Shown: piece by piece, positions 1-6,467 of the stretch
How the letters are laid out: each line of letters begins with the position of its first letter
Position numbering within the stretch: the stretch's first letter is position 1
NCBI GenBank assembly: GCA_018814505.1
Contig: JAHIZQ010000259.1
Location: forward strand, 1 to 13,087
Direction of reading: 5' to 3'
Length of the DNA: 13,087 nt
From: Candidatus Omnitrophota bacterium
GTDB taxonomy: Bacteria > Omnitrophota > Gorgyraeia > Tantalellales > Tantalellaceae
Position numbers and translations under genes: made by a program
Notes under the pieces: generated by a model
What the model saw: the letters and a program-made list of their open reading frames with translations, nothing else
Database searches by the model: none
Told to the model about the DNA's origin: nothing

Positions 1-417
1 GAATGGACACAGAGTTCGTGGACGTTTGCCAAGCAGATTATGCCTTTGCTTCTTGCCGGAGTTTTAGTAGCCGGGTTGCTTCTTGGCCGTCCCGATCAAG
101 AAGGGCTTATCCCATCATGGATAATCGCAAAAGCTGTTGGAGGAAATTCACTTTTATCGAATTTCTTTGCTTCTGTTGTTGGGGCTTTTATGTATTTTGC
201 CACTCTTACCGAGGTTCCCATTTTGCAAGGACTTATAGGTTCAGGTATGGGCAAAGGACCCGCCTTGGCATTGCTTTTGGCTGGTCCCGCACTAAGTTTA
301 CCCAATATGCTGGTTATTCGTGGAGTTATCGGCACAAAAAAAACAGTTATTTATATTAGTCTCGTAGTTGTTATGGCAACATTTAGTGGAATTATATTCG
401 GTGCTATCATTAAATAA
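1..417 (+). CDS. Permease, PF03773/ArsP-like, C-terminal part (5' end outside window)
   Basis: The frame is open from base 1 and ends at TAA 415-417, giving 138 codons of a polytopic membrane protein whose start lies upstream. Visible features are a hydrophobic helix after a Lys-Gln-Ile-Met-Pro motif, a loop with Gly-Arg-Pro, a segment Thr-Glu-Val-Pro-Ile at a helix start, a Gly-rich helix ending in Leu-Ser-Leu-Pro-Asn-Met-Leu-Val-Ile-Arg, and a last helix after Gly-Thr-Lys-Lys-Thr. This order is typical of the end of PF03773 permeases, which include the organoarsenical exporter ArsP and many members of unknown substrate. The next gene, 15 bases on, encodes a small CxxC thioredoxin-fold protein, the usual companion of this permease type. 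The substrate cannot be read from this part. An internal ATG at 40 is not the real start, because the homologous region extends upstream of it. Confidence 0.85.
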   Translation, partial: EWTQSSWTFAKQIMPLLLAGVLVAGLLLGRPDQEGLIPSWIIAKAVGGNSLLSNFFASVVGAFMYFATLTEVPILQGLIGSGMGKGPALALLLAGPALSLPNMLVIRGVIGTKKTVIYISLVVVMATFSGIIFGAIIK

Positions 418-432
418 AAAGGAGAAGTTGTT

Positions 433-660
433 ATGAAAATTGAAATACTTGGGATGAGATGTCCTAAGTGCAAAACGTTGTATCAGAATACTCTGGTTGC
501 TTTAAAAAACTCAGGCAAAGAAGCTGAGGTAATTAAAATTGAAGATCTGGCAAAAATCACTGAATACGCAGTGATGATAACTCCTGCTTTGGTTATCGAT
601 GGAGAAGTTAAATCAGCGGGTAAAGTTTTATCGCCTGAGGATATTCAGCAATTACTTTAA
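433..660 (+). CDS. Small thioredoxin-fold redox protein (CPKC)
   Basis: This 75-residue protein begins at an ATG preceded by an AAGGAG ribosome site at 419-424. It carries the motif Cys10-Pro-Lys-Cys13 after the first beta strand and a Thr50-Pro51 cis-proline before the strand Ala-Leu-Val-Ile-Asp-Gly. Both fit the short glutaredoxin-like thioredoxins of the TM0996/MTH895 type (thioredoxin_3), which are normally 75-80 residues and cytoplasmic. It probably acts as a dithiol reductant. It sits 15 bases after the permease stop and is surely co-transcribed with it. Permease plus CxxC protein pairs recur in many bacteria, often near arsR, so a part in metalloid or thiol-linked transport is a reasonable inference but is not shown here. 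Confidence 0.85.
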   Translation: MKIEILGMRCPKCKTLYQNTLVALKNSGKEAEVIKIEDLAKITEYAVMITPALVIDGEVKSAGKVLSPEDIQQLL

Positions 661-760
661 TCAGGAATAATGAGGTCAGCCCTCGCAAGGAACGGATTAT
701 CAAGGTTTTTAGCGCAATAATTTGGTACTAATTTTATAACTCCAAACTTAAAGGAAACAA

Positions 761-1153
761 ATGCAGAATGAAAAATATTACAAAGGTTTATTTTTTGTGG
801 GGGCAATATGGAACTGGATAATTTCTGTAGCGTTGTTCTTTGGACGTGAACCTATGTTGAAGTTTTTGGGAATGAAGCCGCCGGTGTATATAGTTCCGTT
901 TCAGATGGCTATGGTGCTTGTTTTTGTGTTTGGAATAGCGTATTTTTATGTTTACAAAGATCTTATCGGAAATAAAGTTTGTGCAAAAATCGGTGTTTAC
1001 AGTAAAGTCGCGATATTTTTTGTGTTATCGTACTATTGGATCACAGGAGAGATCCTTTTTGTTATGGTAATACCCGGAATTGTGGATGTTATTTTTGCGA
1101 TACTGTTCTTGGAATTCCTATTTAGAGTAAAACGTGAAAAAAAATACAAATAA
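761..1153 (+). CDS. Hypothetical membrane protein with four predicted helices
   Basis: This 130-residue protein starts at an ATG preceded by AAAGGAA about 6 bases upstream. I do not recognise its function. Four hydrophobic stretches are visible, at roughly residues 9-28, 43-65, 80-97 and 100-122, with a Lys/Arg-rich C-terminal tail that by the positive-inside rule should lie in the cytoplasm. A Trp-Asn-Trp in helix 1 and Phe-Gly-Arg-Glu-Pro in the first loop are notable. The overall pattern recalls small DoxX-like or DUF-type four-helix proteins, without a motif that decides it. It lies 100 bases after the thioredoxin-like gene, in the same direction, and may or may not share its transcript. 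It runs convergently towards serA, with a strong palindrome (1165-1187) just after its stop. Confidence 0.7.
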   Translation: MQNEKYYKGLFFVGAIWNWIISVALFFGREPMLKFLGMKPPVYIVPFQMAMVLVFVFGIAYFYVYKDLIGNKVCAKIGVYSKVAIFFVLSYYWITGEILFVMVIPGIVDVIFAILFLEFLFRVKREKKYK

Positions 1154-1164
1154 TTCCGGGCAAG

Positions 1165-1187
1165 ACAAGAGGGTCTGACCCTCTTGT
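1165..1187. repeat. Perfect 11-base-arm palindrome between convergent genes, REP-like
   Basis: ACAAGAGGGTC and GACCCTCTTGT are perfect inverted arms around a single T. The site lies 11 bases after the stop of the membrane-protein gene and about 105 bases past the end of serA. Neither side has a good T-run, so it is not a textbook intrinsic terminator, although it could still block or stabilise the two converging transcripts. The core GGTCTGACC occurs again at 9210-9218, which suggests a dispersed REP-type palindrome. The rest of 1188-1292 shows no feature I can support. Confidence 0.6.
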
Positions 1188-1292
1188 GTGTACTTTAAAA
1201 AAAGGAGGGCATGTAGGAGACAAAGGTATCTTAAACCGATTGTAAAAGAAGCGGCTAAAAATGCACATACTCTCGTTGCTTTTTGATCTAAT

Positions 1293-2471
1293 CTAATTAA
1301 ATTTTAGATTCAATGATCTTACTTTTATGACACCGTCTATTCTGTATATGGCGTCAATGGTTTCTTTGCTGAGCTCTTCTTCGATGTCGATAATGGAATA
1401 AGCGTAGTTTCCCTTGCTCTTGTTTAGCATTTCAATAATATTTATATTTGCGTTAGCAAGGATAGCTGAAATCTGTCCAACCATGTTAGGTATGTTTTTG
1501 TTCATAATAATAAGTCTGAAATTTGAATTCTGGTCCAAATGGCAATCCATATAGTTTACGGAATTTTTTATTGTCCCTTTTTCAAGAAAGTCTTTTATCT
1601 GTGTAGCGGCCATAACAGCGCAGTTGACTTCAGCTTCTTCTGTGGATGCCCCTAGGTGGGGAATAGCTATTACTTTATCCATGTTCAATACTTCGTCATC
1701 CGGAAAATCAGTAACGTATCTGTCCACTATGCCCGCTTTAATCGCGTTTTTAAGGTCATCGTTATTTACAATTCCGCCGCGTGAAAAATTAAGGATTCGG
1801 ATTCCTTTTTTCATATTCTTAAATCTGGCTTCGTTTATCATGCCACGGGTTTCATTAATAAGCGGCGTATGTATGGATAGATAATCAGAACCGGCAAGAA
1901 GCGAGTCCAAACCCTCGGTACGTTTTACTTCTCTGGAAAGTCCCCATGCGGATTCGATTGAAATAAAAGGATCATATCCGCTGACTTGCATTCCGAGAGC
2001 CACGGCTTTATTGGCAACCATTACGCCTATTTTCCCGAGGCCTATTATCCCTATTTTTTTTCCGTAAAGTTCTTGACCCGCATAATTTTTCTTACCGGCT
2101 TCAACTAGGGCGGGAACTTTGTCGCCTTTGCCTTTTAGTGATTTTGCAAATTCGATGCCTTCCACAATGTTGCGTGTGGCAAGCAGAAGCCCGGCTATTG
2201 TAAGTTCTTTTACGGCGTTTGCGTTAGCGCCCGGAGTGTTGAAAACCACTATGCCTTTTTCAGAACATTCATTTACTGGAATATTATTAACGCCTGATCC
2301 GGCACGCGCTATGGCTAAGAGAGACGCCGGAAGCTCCATGTTATGCATATCGTAACTTCTGAGAATTATCGCGTCCGGTATGCTTATTTCCGTGCCTATT
2401 TCATATTCATCAAGAGGGAAGATATTCAGACCTTCTTTTGATATTTTGTTAAGTTTAAGTATTTTTTTCAT
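1293..2471 (-). CDS. serA: D-3-phosphoglycerate dehydrogenase
   Basis: This enzyme oxidises 3-phosphoglycerate to 3-phosphohydroxypyruvate with NAD+, the first step of L-serine synthesis in the cytosol. The 392-residue protein has the split substrate domain, a Rossmann domain with Gly144-Leu-Gly-Lys-Ile-Gly149, and Asp167 (Gly-Tyr-Asp-Pro) placed to bind the adenosine ribose, indicating NAD rather than NADP. The catalytic set is Arg231 (Ser-Arg-Gly-Gly), Glu260 and His272 (Pro-His-Leu-Gly-Ala-Ser-Thr). A C-terminal ACT domain spans about 319-390, the usual site of serine feedback. There is no long intervening ASB domain, so it is the short ACT-containing type. It starts 18 bases after serC, with AAAGG as ribosome site, and is the last gene of the rex-serC-serA operon. 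Confidence 0.95.
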   Translation of the reverse strand: MKKILKLNKISKEGLNIFPLDEYEIGTEISIPDAIILRSYDMHNMELPASLLAIARAGSGVNNIPVNECSEKGIVVFNTPGANANAVKELTIAGLLLATRNIVEGIEFAKSLKGKGDKVPALVEAGKKNYAGQELYGKKIGIIGLGKIGVMVANKAVALGMQVSGYDPFISIESAWGLSREVKRTEGLDSLLAGSDYLSIHTPLINETRGMINEARFKNMKKGIRILNFSRGGIVNNDDLKNAIKAGIVDRYVTDFPDDEVLNMDKVIAIPHLGASTEEAEVNCAVMAATQIKDFLEKGTIKNSVNYMDCHLDQNSNFRLIIMNKNIPNMVGQISAILANANINIIEMLNKSKGNYAYSIIDIEEELSKETIDAIYRIDGVIKVRSLNLKFN

Positions 2472-2489
2472 GGCAAAACCTTTCTATTT

Positions 2490-3572
2490 TTATGTGTTAT
2501 TTTTTTCAAATTCTTGCATGAACGCGACAAGAGTTTTTACTCCGGACAAGGGCATGGCGTTGTAAATACTTGCCCGCATACCGCCTACTGTTCTGTGGCC
2601 TTTCAGGGATTTTAAACCAAGTTTAGAGGCTTCTTCTATAAATTTGGCGTCAAGTTCTTTGTCTCCGCAAACAAAAGGCACGTTCATTAAAGAACGATCT
2701 TTCTTTTTTACAGGGCTTTTAAAAAGCGCGGAAGAATCTATATAGTCGTATAGGATTTGAGCTTTTTCAATATTGTTCTTTTTGATGGTTTCCATTCCGC
2801 CTTTTCCTTTTATCCATTTGAATACCAGTCCGGCAATATAAATCGCATAACACGGCGGAGTGTTATACATAGAACCCGCGTTTGCATGAGTTGCATAGTT
2901 AAGCATGCTTGGAGTATTGTCAGGAGCTTTGCCTATCAGGTCATCCCGTATGATTACGATTGTAAGGCCTGCAGGCCCTATGTTCTTTTGCGCGCCTGCG
3001 AAAATAACTCCGAATTTTTTTACATCCACCGGTTCAGATAATATGTTGGAAGACATATCAGCTACTAGAGGAACATCTCCAGTATCAGGTATATCAGTAT
3101 ACCTGGTTCCGTATATCGTATTATTGGACGCAATGTAAAAATAATCCGCGTCTTTTGAAAAAGATGCAGGGTCAGGTTCCGGGATATAGGTGTAGTTGTC
3201 CGCTTCGCTTGTTGCTATAACATTAACCGTTCCGTATTTTTTTGCTTCAGAAATAGCTTTTTTTGTCCATTGCCCGGTATGTATGTAATCTGCTTTTTTG
3301 TTTTGTATCATGAGGTTAAGCGGTATCATTGCAAATTGAAGAGATGCCCCGCCCTGCAGAAAAAGTACCTTGTAGTTGTCGGGGATGTTCATGAGTTCCC
3401 TAAGGTCTGCCTCAGCGGTTTCAATTATTTCTTTAAATTCCTTGCCGCGATGAGACATTTCCATAACGCTCATGCCGCTGTCTTTGAAATCAAGCATTTC
3501 ATCTGCCGCTGTTTTAAGGACTTCTTCCGGTAATACAGCCGGTCCCGCGCTAAAATTGTATATTCTGGACAT
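2490..3572 (-). CDS. serC: Phosphoserine aminotransferase
   Basis: SerC converts 3-phosphohydroxypyruvate and glutamate to 3-phosphoserine and 2-oxoglutarate using pyridoxal phosphate; it is the second step after SerA. The 360-residue length matches the family exactly. The N-terminus (Tyr-Asn-Phe-Ser-Ala-Gly-Pro-Ala-Val-Leu-Pro) is diagnostic. Other hallmarks are His41-Arg42-Gly-Lys-Glu-Phe, Gly-Gly-Ala-Ser at 74-77, Trp102, Asp172-Met-Ser-Ser and the PLP lysine Lys196 in Ala-Gly-Ala-Gln-Lys-Asn. The start ATG has a strong AGGAGG 6 bases upstream. The gene lies 25 bases after rex and 18 before serA, so all three should share the rex promoter. No phosphoserine phosphatase (serB) is present in the window; the pathway's last step must be encoded elsewhere. 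Confidence 0.96.
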   Translation of the reverse strand: MSRIYNFSAGPAVLPEEVLKTAADEMLDFKDSGMSVMEMSHRGKEFKEIIETAEADLRELMNIPDNYKVLFLQGGASLQFAMIPLNLMIQNKKADYIHTGQWTKKAISEAKKYGTVNVIATSEADNYTYIPEPDPASFSKDADYFYIASNNTIYGTRYTDIPDTGDVPLVADMSSNILSEPVDVKKFGVIFAGAQKNIGPAGLTIVIIRDDLIGKAPDNTPSMLNYATHANAGSMYNTPPCYAIYIAGLVFKWIKGKGGMETIKKNNIEKAQILYDYIDSSALFKSPVKKKDRSLMNVPFVCGDKELDAKFIEEASKLGLKSLKGHRTVGGMRASIYNAMPLSGVKTLVAFMQEFEKNNT

Positions 3573-3597
3573 GATGTACCTCCTCTGTTTTTTTTAT

Positions 3598-4227
3598 TTA
3601 TTTATTTGTTGTATTGCCGCTAAGCTTGGCGGCAATGAACCTAAGTGAATTTGTAAAATCCAGATTAACATTAATGATATTTTTCGGTAAATTGATTTTC
3701 ACATATGAAAAATTCAGGATACCTGTAACGCCGGCTTTTATAAGAGTATCGGCAATGTTTTGCGCGTATTCCGACGGAACAGCTATTATTCCCAGTTCTA
3801 TGTGTTTTCTTATGATGATTTCATTTATACGGCTTACAGGATAAACGTCAATATCAGTGCGAATGCGTTCCAGTTTATTGATGTTTGAATCAAAACCTGC
3901 AACAACATCAAATCCGTCTTCCTGAAATTTTTCATAATCTAAAAGAGCACTGCCCAATCTTCCCAAGCCGACAATACATGCGTTACGTTTTTTATTTAAA
4001 CAAAGTTTTTGCCCAAGTTCCTCTTTTAGCGTTTTTACATCGTATCCTTTTCTGGTGTAGCCGATAATATTAAGCAAACTTATGTCTTTTCGGACAGTGT
4101 AAGAGGTTGCTCCAATAGCTTTCGCCAGATCCAGGGATGAGGCAAATTTCGTGCCCTGTTTATCTAACGTGTCAAGGTATCCAAATATTTTACATATTCT
4201 TTCGATGGAGTTGTTTGATAGAGACAT
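3598..4227 (-). CDS. rex: Redox-sensing transcriptional repressor Rex
   Basis: Rex is a homodimeric DNA-binding repressor that releases its operator when the NADH/NAD+ ratio rises. The 209-residue protein has an N-terminal winged helix (about 1-75) with Ser-Tyr-Thr-Val-Arg-Lys-Asp and Gly-Tyr-Asp-Val, a Rossmann domain starting at Cys-Ile-Val-Gly-Leu-Gly-Arg-Leu-Gly (84-92), Gly111-Phe-Asp, Ile-Ile-Ala-Val-Pro near 147-151 and a C-terminal domain-swapped helix. Length and motif order match the family. The start ATG is preceded by AGGAGGT at 4231-4237. A consensus-like promoter and a Rex box lie directly upstream, so autoregulation is likely. Being first in an operon with serC and serA, it probably controls serine synthesis too; that is inference from the layout. 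Confidence 0.94.
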   Translation of the reverse strand: MSLSNNSIERICKIFGYLDTLDKQGTKFASSLDLAKAIGATSYTVRKDISLLNIIGYTRKGYDVKTLKEELGQKLCLNKKRNACIVGLGRLGSALLDYEKFQEDGFDVVAGFDSNINKLERIRTDIDVYPVSRINEIIIRKHIELGIIAVPSEYAQNIADTLIKAGVTGILNFSYVKINLPKNIINVNLDFTNSLRFIAAKLSGNTTNK

Positions 4228-4243
4228 TATACCTCCTAACCTT

Positions 4244-4261
4244 TTGTGAATATTTTCACCA
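4244..4261. promoter_or_regulatory. Rex operator overlapping the rex transcription start
   Basis: TTGTGAA, four bases TATT, then TTCACCA: this differs from the Rex palindrome TTGTGAA-N4-TTCACAA at one position. It lies immediately downstream of the -10 of the rex promoter, where a bound repressor would block initiation. That position, directly before a rex gene, fits the autoregulation known for Rex in Gram-positive and other bacteria. Confidence 0.72.
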
Positions 4262-4289
4262 ATATAGCATTTTTTAATATCTCTGTCAA
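4261..4289 (-). promoter_or_regulatory. Promoter of rex-serC-serA (sigma70-type)
   Basis: On the minus strand TTGACA (complement of 4284-4289) is followed after exactly 17 bases by TATATT (complement of 4261-4266), with a TG one base upstream of the -10 (extended -10). Transcription would start about 7 bases on, inside the Rex box at 4244-4261, leaving a leader of some 25-30 bases with the ribosome site. This is the strongest promoter match in the window. Confidence 0.75.
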
Positions 4290-4379
4290 CAATTTTTAAA
4301 CATTTTTTTTATTAATTTGAGAACAAAGACATAACATCTTTATTTGCAATATGTAAAACAAAAATGTCCCAACTAATAT

Positions 4380-4397
4380 TTGTGATTTTTTTCACTA
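4380..4397. promoter_or_regulatory. Possible second, weaker Rex box
   Basis: TTGTGAT-TTTT-TTCACTA matches the Rex palindrome with two differences, one in each arm. It lies 119 bases upstream of the first site in the rex/CheB-CheR divergent gap. A T-rich spacer makes chance resemblance more likely than for the first site. It is enclosed by TGTCCC (4365-4370) and GGGACA (4404-4409), a six-base inverted pair. Confidence 0.3.
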
Positions 4398-4474
4398 TAA
4401 ATAGGGACAATGTTAATACTCAGTAGTTAAATAGAACAAGAGAATCTGCGACAGTTTGTTGCAGAAATTCCATG

Positions 4475-4494
4475 GGGACAGAAGTGTCTGTCCC
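4475..4494. repeat. REP-like hairpin GGGACAGA/TCTGTCCC
   Basis: Perfect 8-base arms flank a four-base loop AGTG. The GGGACAG core is common in REP-type palindromes of environmental bacteria (known pattern, from memory). A second, imperfect hairpin, CTGCGACA with TGTTGCAG, lies just upstream at 4446-4464. Neither is followed by a T-run, so a terminator role is unlikely. Confidence 0.5.
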
Positions 4495-4499
4495 TGATT

Positions 4500-4583
4500 A
4501 ACCATAACCACGAGCATCATCTCGAAAAAAAAGAAGAGTTTGCAAAAACAGCCCGCGAATTTTTACGCTCAGCGAAACATTAA
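4500..4583 (+). pseudogene. Remnant of a protein C-terminus, alpha/beta-hydrolase-like
   Basis: One frame ends at TAA 4581-4583 and reads Asn-His-Asn-His-Glu-His-His-Leu-Glu-Lys-Lys-Glu-Glu-Phe-Ala, then Arg-Glu-Phe-Leu-Arg-Ser-Ala-Lys-His. It resembles the last 25 residues of alpha/beta-hydrolase enzymes, where the catalytic His region is followed by Leu-Glu-Lys-Pro-Glu-Glu-Phe and a closing helix Arg-Glu-Phe-Leu. Nothing upstream supplies the rest of such a gene: the frame runs back into the hairpin at 4475-4494. The fragment is boxed in by that hairpin and by the inverted repeat at 4591-4658. The assignment rests on a short match by eye; it could be the tail of another protein. Confidence 0.4.
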
Positions 4584-4590
4584 TTTCAGG

Positions 4591-4658
4591 TAGCCCCATG
4601 GATGATAAGAGGTTGAGTTTTCATATTCAACTTTAGCTTATTCCGTAATGGGGTGCTA
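4591..4658. repeat. 68-base imperfect inverted repeat
   Basis: The two halves pair with small bulges: TAGC, CCCAT, ATAAG and GTTGA on the left answer TCAAC, CTTAT, ATGGGG and GCTA on the right in the correct order, leaving a small AT-rich loop near 4620. It starts 7 bases after the stop of the hydrolase-like remnant and ends 5 bases before the -35 of the promoter at 4663. It could be a miniature mobile element or a transposon end; I see no transposase. Confidence 0.5.
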
Positions 4659-4662
4659 TTTG

Positions 4663-4690
4663 TTGACTTTCATCTATTTGGCACTATACT
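4663..4690 (+). promoter_or_regulatory. Probable promoter of the CheB/CheR-kinase operon
   Basis: TTGACT (4663-4668) and TATACT (4685-4690) are spaced by 16 bases and point at the CheB/CheR gene. The leader would be about 135 bases. I saw no riboswitch or strong hairpin in 4691-4815; the ribosome site is AGGGGGAG at about 4819-4826. Confidence 0.55.
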
Positions 4691-4832
4691 ATCGGTATGT
4701 AGATTAGCATGTCAGCTATAAAAAAATCCCCAACGAGACGTTAGTTTTAGCAGGCAAGATCTGACAAGGTGATTTCGATAAAAATCAAAATCAGTAAAGG
4801 TTTACGGCGAGCTGGTTTTAGGGGGAGATGAT

Positions 4833-6467
4833 ATGCCTAGGAAAATTAAAGTAATACCGAAGAAAAAACAAAACACGCCTGCTGATCCACGAACAAAGTC
4901 TTTTCCCGTTGTCGGTATCGGAGGTTCTGCCGGAGGGCTTGAGGCATTCCAGGAACTGCTAGTGAATATATCTGATAAACCGGGAATGGCGCTTGTCTTT
5001 ATAATGCATATGGCCCAGGGGCGTAAAAGCCTGTTGCCGGAACTACTTGCCAGAAAAACAAAAATGCCTGTAAGTGAAATAACTAATGGTATGGTCCCGG
5101 AAATCAATCATGTTTATATAAAACCATCAGGTACTAATCTTTCTATGGTAAACGGAAAACTAACACTTAGCGCGATGGCAAATGAAAAAAATAAACACAT
5201 GCCCATAGACTATTTTTTTCGTTCACTGGCAGATGAGCTCGACAATAGGAGTATAGGAGTTGTTCTATCAGGAACCGCAACGGACGGGACGCTGGGAGCA
5301 GGGGCTATAAAGGCGGCGGGAGGCATTACTTTTGCCGAGGACGAAAAGAGCGCCGCGTTTAGTGATATGCCCCAAAGCGCGATTAACTCCGGATGTGTGG
5401 ACTTTGTGCTTTCGCCTAAAAGAATAGCCGTGGAGTTGGAGCGTATATCAAAACACCCTCTTTTATCATTTTCCGCGCTGTTTAAAACAGATGCGCCGAT
5501 CGTATTGGAAGATAAAGGTTTTCAAAATATTTTTGATATGTTACGACGTGCCAAGGGGCTTGACTTTACCTATTATAAGCATGCCACCACGGCGAGACGC
5601 ATATCGCGCCGGATTATTTTAACCAAACAGGGGGATTTTCGAAACTACATAAAATTCTTGCGTGAAAATGAGTGTGAGATAGACTATCTTTATGAAGACT
5701 TATTGATAAACGTCACCAACTTTTTCCGTGATCAGAAAGCTTTTCATGCGTTGGAAAAATCGGTAATACCGGAAATTTTAAAAAACGCGACAAAAGATCA
5801 GGGCATAAGGATATGGGTTCCGGGATGTTCAAGCGGAGAGGAAGCCTATTCCATTGCCATACTCGTTGCTGAAGCCCTGGGAAGGAATACTGGTGTAATC
5901 CCTGTCACTATTTTTGCCACTGACATGAGCGGCAATAGTATCAATAAAGCTCGCCGCGGCGTATACGGCAAAAACATAAAAGACACTGTTAGCCCTGCAC
6001 GATTAAAAAGTTTTTTCACAAAAGAAGGCAATTCTTATAAGGTTTCTAAAAGTATAAGAGAGATGTGTGTTTTTTCCGAACAGAATGTGTTCAATGACCC
6101 GCCCTTCTCTAATGTGGACCTTGTGAGCTGTAGAAACCTCCTTATCTACCTTCAGCCCATATTGCAGAAGAAGACATTTCATAATTTTCATTACAGCCTA
6201 AAACCCAACGGTTTTCTCTTTCTAGGAAATTCGGAATCTATTGTCGGTTGTTCAAATCTTTTTAAGGTTCTAGACAGAAAGCATAAGATCTTTGTAAAGA
6301 GATATGTTTCGATAAAGCCTAAGTTTCAATTGGGGCAGAGGTACTATCCTTCCGAGAAATTAAAAGTTACGGAAAAGACAGTTATCGATACCGGAAAGGA
6401 GACTGATATCGTTGACATAGCGGCCAGGGTTGTTTTTGACGAATATGCTTCTTGCGGGGTGTGCTAA
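4833..6467 (+). CDS. CheB-CheR fusion, N-terminal part of a broken CheB-CheR-PAS-kinase gene
   Basis: This 544-residue part joins a CheB methylesterase domain (about 23-205) to a CheR methyltransferase (about 225-490). The CheB triad Ser32 (Gly-Gly-Ser-Ala-Gly-Gly), His59 and Asp151 is intact, so receptor-glutamate deamidase/esterase chemistry is possible; there is no N-terminal receiver domain. CheR shows its N-terminal helical domain, the SAM motif Pro-Gly-Cys-Ser-Ser-Gly-Glu-Glu (330-337), Phe-Ala-Thr-Asp (361-364) and Cys-Arg-Asn-Leu-Leu-Ile-Tyr (433-439). The frame then continues into the start of a PAS domain and stops at TAA 6465. In known relatives this point reads on, without a break, into the PAS and kinase parts that here lie in another frame from 6452. 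No chemoreceptor gene is nearby. The start ATG has AGGGGGAG upstream. Confidence 0.9.
   Translation: MPRKIKVIPKKKQNTPADPRTKSFPVVGIGGSAGGLEAFQELLVNISDKPGMALVFIMHMAQGRKSLLPELLARKTKMPVSEITNGMVPEINHVYIKPSGTNLSMVNGKLTLSAMANEKNKHMPIDYFFRSLADELDNRSIGVVLSGTATDGTLGAGAIKAAGGITFAEDEKSAAFSDMPQSAINSGCVDFVLSPKRIAVELERISKHPLLSFSALFKTDAPIVLEDKGFQNIFDMLRRAKGLDFTYYKHATTARRISRRIILTKQGDFRNYIKFLRENECEIDYLYEDLLINVTNFFRDQKAFHALEKSVIPEILKNATKDQGIRIWVPGCSSGEEAYSIAILVAEALGRNTGVIPVTIFATDMSGNSINKARRGVYGKNIKDTVSPARLKSFFTKEGNSYKVSKSIREMCVFSEQNVFNDPPFSNVDLVSCRNLLIYLQPILQKKTFHNFHYSLKPNGFLFLGNSESIVGCSNLFKVLDRKHKIFVKRYVSIKPKFQLGQRYYPSEKLKVTEKTVIDTGKETDIVDIAARVVFDEYASCGVC

Noticed and set aside
3..359. Open frame of 118 codons overlapping the permease
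   Set aside because: It is out of frame with the clear permease sequence, has a Cys/Arg/Ser/Tyr-rich composition and no ribosome site; a shadow frame.
670..720. Sixteen-codon frame starting at ATG 670
   Set aside because: Too short, no ribosome site, and it lies over a weak palindrome (GAGG/CCTC); no support for translation.
1165..1187. Bidirectional intrinsic terminator
   Set aside because: The stem is strong, but neither strand has a T-run directly after it, so it is listed as a repeat instead.
1207..1290. Possible coding fragment ending Lys-Glu-Ala-Ala-Lys-Asn-Ala-His-Thr-Leu-Val-Ala-Phe-stop
   Set aside because: Fewer than 30 codons, no start with a fitting ribosome site in the same frame and no family I recognise; AGGAGGGC is followed by ATGTAG, so it does not open a gene.
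4691..4832. Possible riboswitch in the CheB/CheR leader
   Set aside because: I looked for c-di-GMP (GEMM) and other familiar cores and saw none; no strong paired elements in this stretch.
4802..5107. Minus-strand frame of 101 codons over the CheB domain
   Set aside because: It is fully antisense to the conserved CheB catalytic region; low-information Ser/Pro-rich translation without a ribosome site.
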